The notes below the pieces were generated by a model. The model ran no database searches, had not been told where the DNA came from, and was given only the letters and a program-made list of their open reading frames with translations. Shown one piece after another: positions 13,655 to 15,133 of a stretch of DNA of 15,133 bases; within the stretch, counting starts at the first letter, position 1, and each line of letters begins with the position of its first letter. Both the position numbers and the translations under genes were made by a program. Origin of the DNA: Phycisphaerales bacterium UBA1845 (GTDB taxonomy: Bacteria; Planctomycetota; Phycisphaerae; UBA1845); the NCBI GenBank assembly GCA_002338715.1, contig DDIR01000034.1:1-15133 (forward strand). The letters run 5' to 3'.

Positions 13655-14257
13655 ATGAAAAACCTCACAACCATCGTACTGCTCGTATTCGTTGCCGTAA
13701 CCGTGGTCTACCTGGTCATCGGAAACCGTGGTACCGCACCCAACAACCCGCGCGAAGCCGCCACTGCCGACGTATCGTCACCCAGTGGTGTTCCGGAATC
13801 GTCCGGGCAGAGCGCAGATTCGGACGCTGCGGGATACATCGAACAAGACCGAACGAACGATGCCCCTGCGACGGGTTCCGAAACAGAATCCAAGACCAAG
13901 ACGGACACCTTGGCCGGCCACAAGGTCATCGCGTACTACTTCCATCGCACTCAACGATGCCACACCTGCCTGACGATGGAAACCTACGCCGAGCAGGCAT
14001 TGAAGGATGCGTTTCCCGATGCACTTGAAACGGGCGCACTGGAGTGGCGCGCGGTCAACGTTGAAGAGCCGAAAAACGAACATTTTGTCAAGGATTACGA
14101 ATTGTACGCCAGCGCTTTGGTGATAGTGGATATCGAAAACGGACAAGCCAAGCAGTCGAAGGAACTCAAGCAGATCTGGGACCTTGTCGGTGATGAACAG
14201 AAGTTCAAGACCTTCGTTCGTGACGAAGCACAGGCGTATCTTGAGGTGGTCCCCTGA
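13655..14257 (+). CDS. arsF: ArsF-like membrane-anchored protein
   Basis: 200 residues. Residues 4-22 form one membrane helix or signal anchor (LTTIVLLVFVAVTVVYLVIG), followed by a low-complexity Ser/Thr/Asp-rich linker (25-88). A thioredoxin-like domain then has C102-H-T-C105 (YYFHRTQRCHTCLTMETYAE), ending near the C-terminus (VRDEAQAYLEVV). This matches the family named for ArsF of the arsEFG system described in Shewanella, linked there to efflux of aromatic arsenicals; public annotation calls it a nitrophenyl compound nitroreductase subunit, which the sequence does not itself support. It begins 14 bases after the thioredoxin gene with a weak Shine-Dalgarno (AGGGAC), and its stop overlaps the arsG start (TGATG), so the two products are probably made together and may act as a membrane redox pair. 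Confidence 0.8.
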   Translation: MKNLTTIVLLVFVAVTVVYLVIGNRGTAPNNPREAATADVSSPSGVPESSGQSADSDAAGYIEQDRTNDAPATGSETESKTKTDTLAGHKVIAYYFHRTQRCHTCLTMETYAEQALKDAFPDALETGALEWRAVNVEEPKNEHFVKDYELYASALVIVDIENGQAKQSKELKQIWDLVGDEQKFKTFVRDEAQAYLEVVP

Positions 14258-14946
14258 TGGATGACACCGCGCTAGCGATTGGCTCAGCCATTTGGTTTGG
14301 CATCCTGACGGCGATCAGTCCCTGTCCGCTCGCCACCAACATCGCCGCCGTATCGTTCATCGCGCGGCGCGTGGACAATCCCAAGGCTGCGGTGGCGACC
14401 GGTATCCTCTACGCAATTGGCAGAAGCCTGGTTTATGTTTCGCTGGCCGCACTGCTCGTCACTAGTGTGTTGGCGGCGCCGGCCGCGTCGCACTGGTTGC
14501 AGAAGTACATGAATAAAATCCTCGGCCCCGTGCTGATCCTCGTGGGCATGATCCTGCTTGAGCTAATTCGCGTGGGGTCGATTGGCTCCGGACTCGGGGA
14601 ACGTGTGGGTAAGCACGTTGAGGGCTGGGGCACGTTGGCTGGGTTGCCATTGGGGATTGTGTTCGCGCTGTCCTTCTGTCCGTCATCCGCCGCGCTGTTC
14701 TTTGGCAGCCTGTTACCGCTTTCCGTCAAGTACGAATCTTCTTGGCTGCTCCCGCTGATGTACGGTGCTAGCACGGCGTTGCCGGTCATCGTGTTCGCAG
14801 TTCTCATTGCCGTAGGCGCAAAGGCTGTGGGCAAGACTTTTGACAAGGTGGGTGTCTTTGAGCGCTGGGCACGTCGAATCACGGGGATCGTCTTCATCAT
14901 CGTCGGCTTGTTCTTCTCACTGAGGTTCGTGTTTGGCGTTGCGTAG
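14257..14946 (+). CDS. arsG: ArsG-like membrane protein (DsbD/CcdA-related)
   Basis: 229 residues with six or seven membrane helices. The two pseudo-repeats carry SPCPLATNIAA near the N-terminus and LSFCPSSAALFFGSLLPL in the middle. These Cys-Pro helices are characteristic of the CcdA/DsbD superfamily, which passes electrons across the membrane via paired cysteines. The ArsG group is annotated as an efflux permease for aromatic arsenicals on the basis of the Shewanella arsEFG work. The ATG shares a base with the arsF stop (TGATG). Given the CxxC in its partner ArsF and in the small cytosolic thioredoxin, a transmembrane thiol-relay role is as reasonable as direct transport. It ends the operon; I see no clear terminator hairpin in the 90 bases that follow. 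Confidence 0.85.
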   Translation: MDDTALAIGSAIWFGILTAISPCPLATNIAAVSFIARRVDNPKAAVATGILYAIGRSLVYVSLAALLVTSVLAAPAASHWLQKYMNKILGPVLILVGMILLELIRVGSIGSGLGERVGKHVEGWGTLAGLPLGIVFALSFCPSSAALFFGSLLPLSVKYESSWLLPLMYGASTALPVIVFAVLIAVGAKAVGKTFDKVGVFERWARRITGIVFIIVGLFFSLRFVFGVA

Positions 14947-15033
14947 CAAGAAGCAGGTAGTAATCGAGCGAATGGAGTTGGTTCGGTTTGCGCGGCCGAG
15001 GGGGGGCGATGCAAACAAGGCCGATTTGGCGAC

Positions 15034-15063
15034 TTGACACTCGTTCGTTATGAGTCATAATAT
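15034..15063 (+). promoter_or_regulatory. Sigma-70-like promoter with embedded palindrome
   Basis: TTGACA (15034-15039), a consensus -35, is followed after 18 bases by TAATAT (15058-15063), or after 16 by CATAAT (15056-15061). The perfect palindrome TTATGA-G-TCATAA (15048-15060) fills the spacer and overlaps the -10, where a repressor would act. It points to the gene beginning at 15068, only five bases on, again with no leader or Shine-Dalgarno. Confidence 0.6.
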
Positions 15064-15067
15064 TGGC

Positions 15068-15133
15068 ATGATGGCGTCAGTAAACAACAAATTGCCCGCC
15101 ACGCCACGACAGGCCGCCCGGCGGCGGGCAGCC
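15068..15133 (+). CDS. Start of an unidentified gene running off the window
   Basis: From ATG 15068 (or the adjacent ATG at 15071) the frame is open for 22 codons to the window edge: MMASVNNKLPATPRQAARRR then AA. It is supported mainly by the good promoter directly upstream. The basic N-terminus and palindromic promoter would fit an autoregulated transcription factor, but the piece is too short to identify. Confidence 0.4.
   Translation, partial: MMASVNNKLPATPRQAARRRAA

Overview
The window looks like a chromosomal segment from a planctomycete (Planctomycetota) or a close relative. This rests on content, since no rRNA or other marker is present: a sigma factor of the type common in Planctomycetes and Acidobacteria, overlapping the gene of a transmembrane serine/threonine kinase with periplasmic TPR repeats; a very large secreted kelch/beta-helix/glycine-rich surface protein; and decayed recombinase and transposase genes. 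No tRNA, rRNA, CRISPR array or replication origin was seen.

Layout. (1) 1-2275, minus strand: the N-terminal 758 residues of a secreted surface protein that runs off the left edge. (2) 2516-5751, plus strand: an ECF sigma factor gene whose stop codon overlaps (GTGA) the start of a kinase-TPR gene. The kinase carries an in-frame palindromic insertion of about 130 bp between its catalytic loop and its DFG motif. (3) 5735-7102: mobile-element debris, namely a headless and frameshifted large serine recombinase abutting the kinase 3' end, then a transposase C-terminal scrap. (4) 7104-9234, minus strand: an apparent operon of one long gene with an in-frame TGA at the first position of a C-x-x-C-like motif (U-P-G-C, a very likely selenoprotein), followed by two VOC/glyoxalase-fold genes. 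(5) 9309-11011, plus strand: a mercury-type MerR regulator and a three-domain CopZ/MerT/MerP fusion. (6) 11166-14946, plus strand: an ArsR-controlled operon of ArsP-like permease, DGC zinc-binding protein, small CPKC thioredoxin, ArsF-like protein and ArsG-like permease. (7) 15034-15133: a promoter with an embedded palindrome and the first 22 codons of another gene.

How the parts fit. Regions 4-6 form a metal/metalloid resistance island next to mobile-element remnants. MerR has the three Hg(II)-ligand cysteines at the canonical spacing. A near-ideal MerR operator/promoter lies before the CopZ-MerT-MerP gene, and a second copy of the dyad (15 of 19 positions shared) lies in the divergent merR/selenoprotein intergenic region. 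I therefore infer that the UGA-containing secreted protein belongs to the mercury regulon. The arsenic-type operon has its own pair of operators with the shared architecture TATGG-N8-CCATA, one before arsR and one before the permease.

The most notable item is the candidate selenoprotein at 7915-9234: a signal peptide, an HMA-sized domain without cysteines, an NTF2-like middle and a thioredoxin-like C-terminus with UPGC, plus a possible SECIS hairpin downstream of the UGA. A standard gene caller would break it into two genes or call it a pseudogene.
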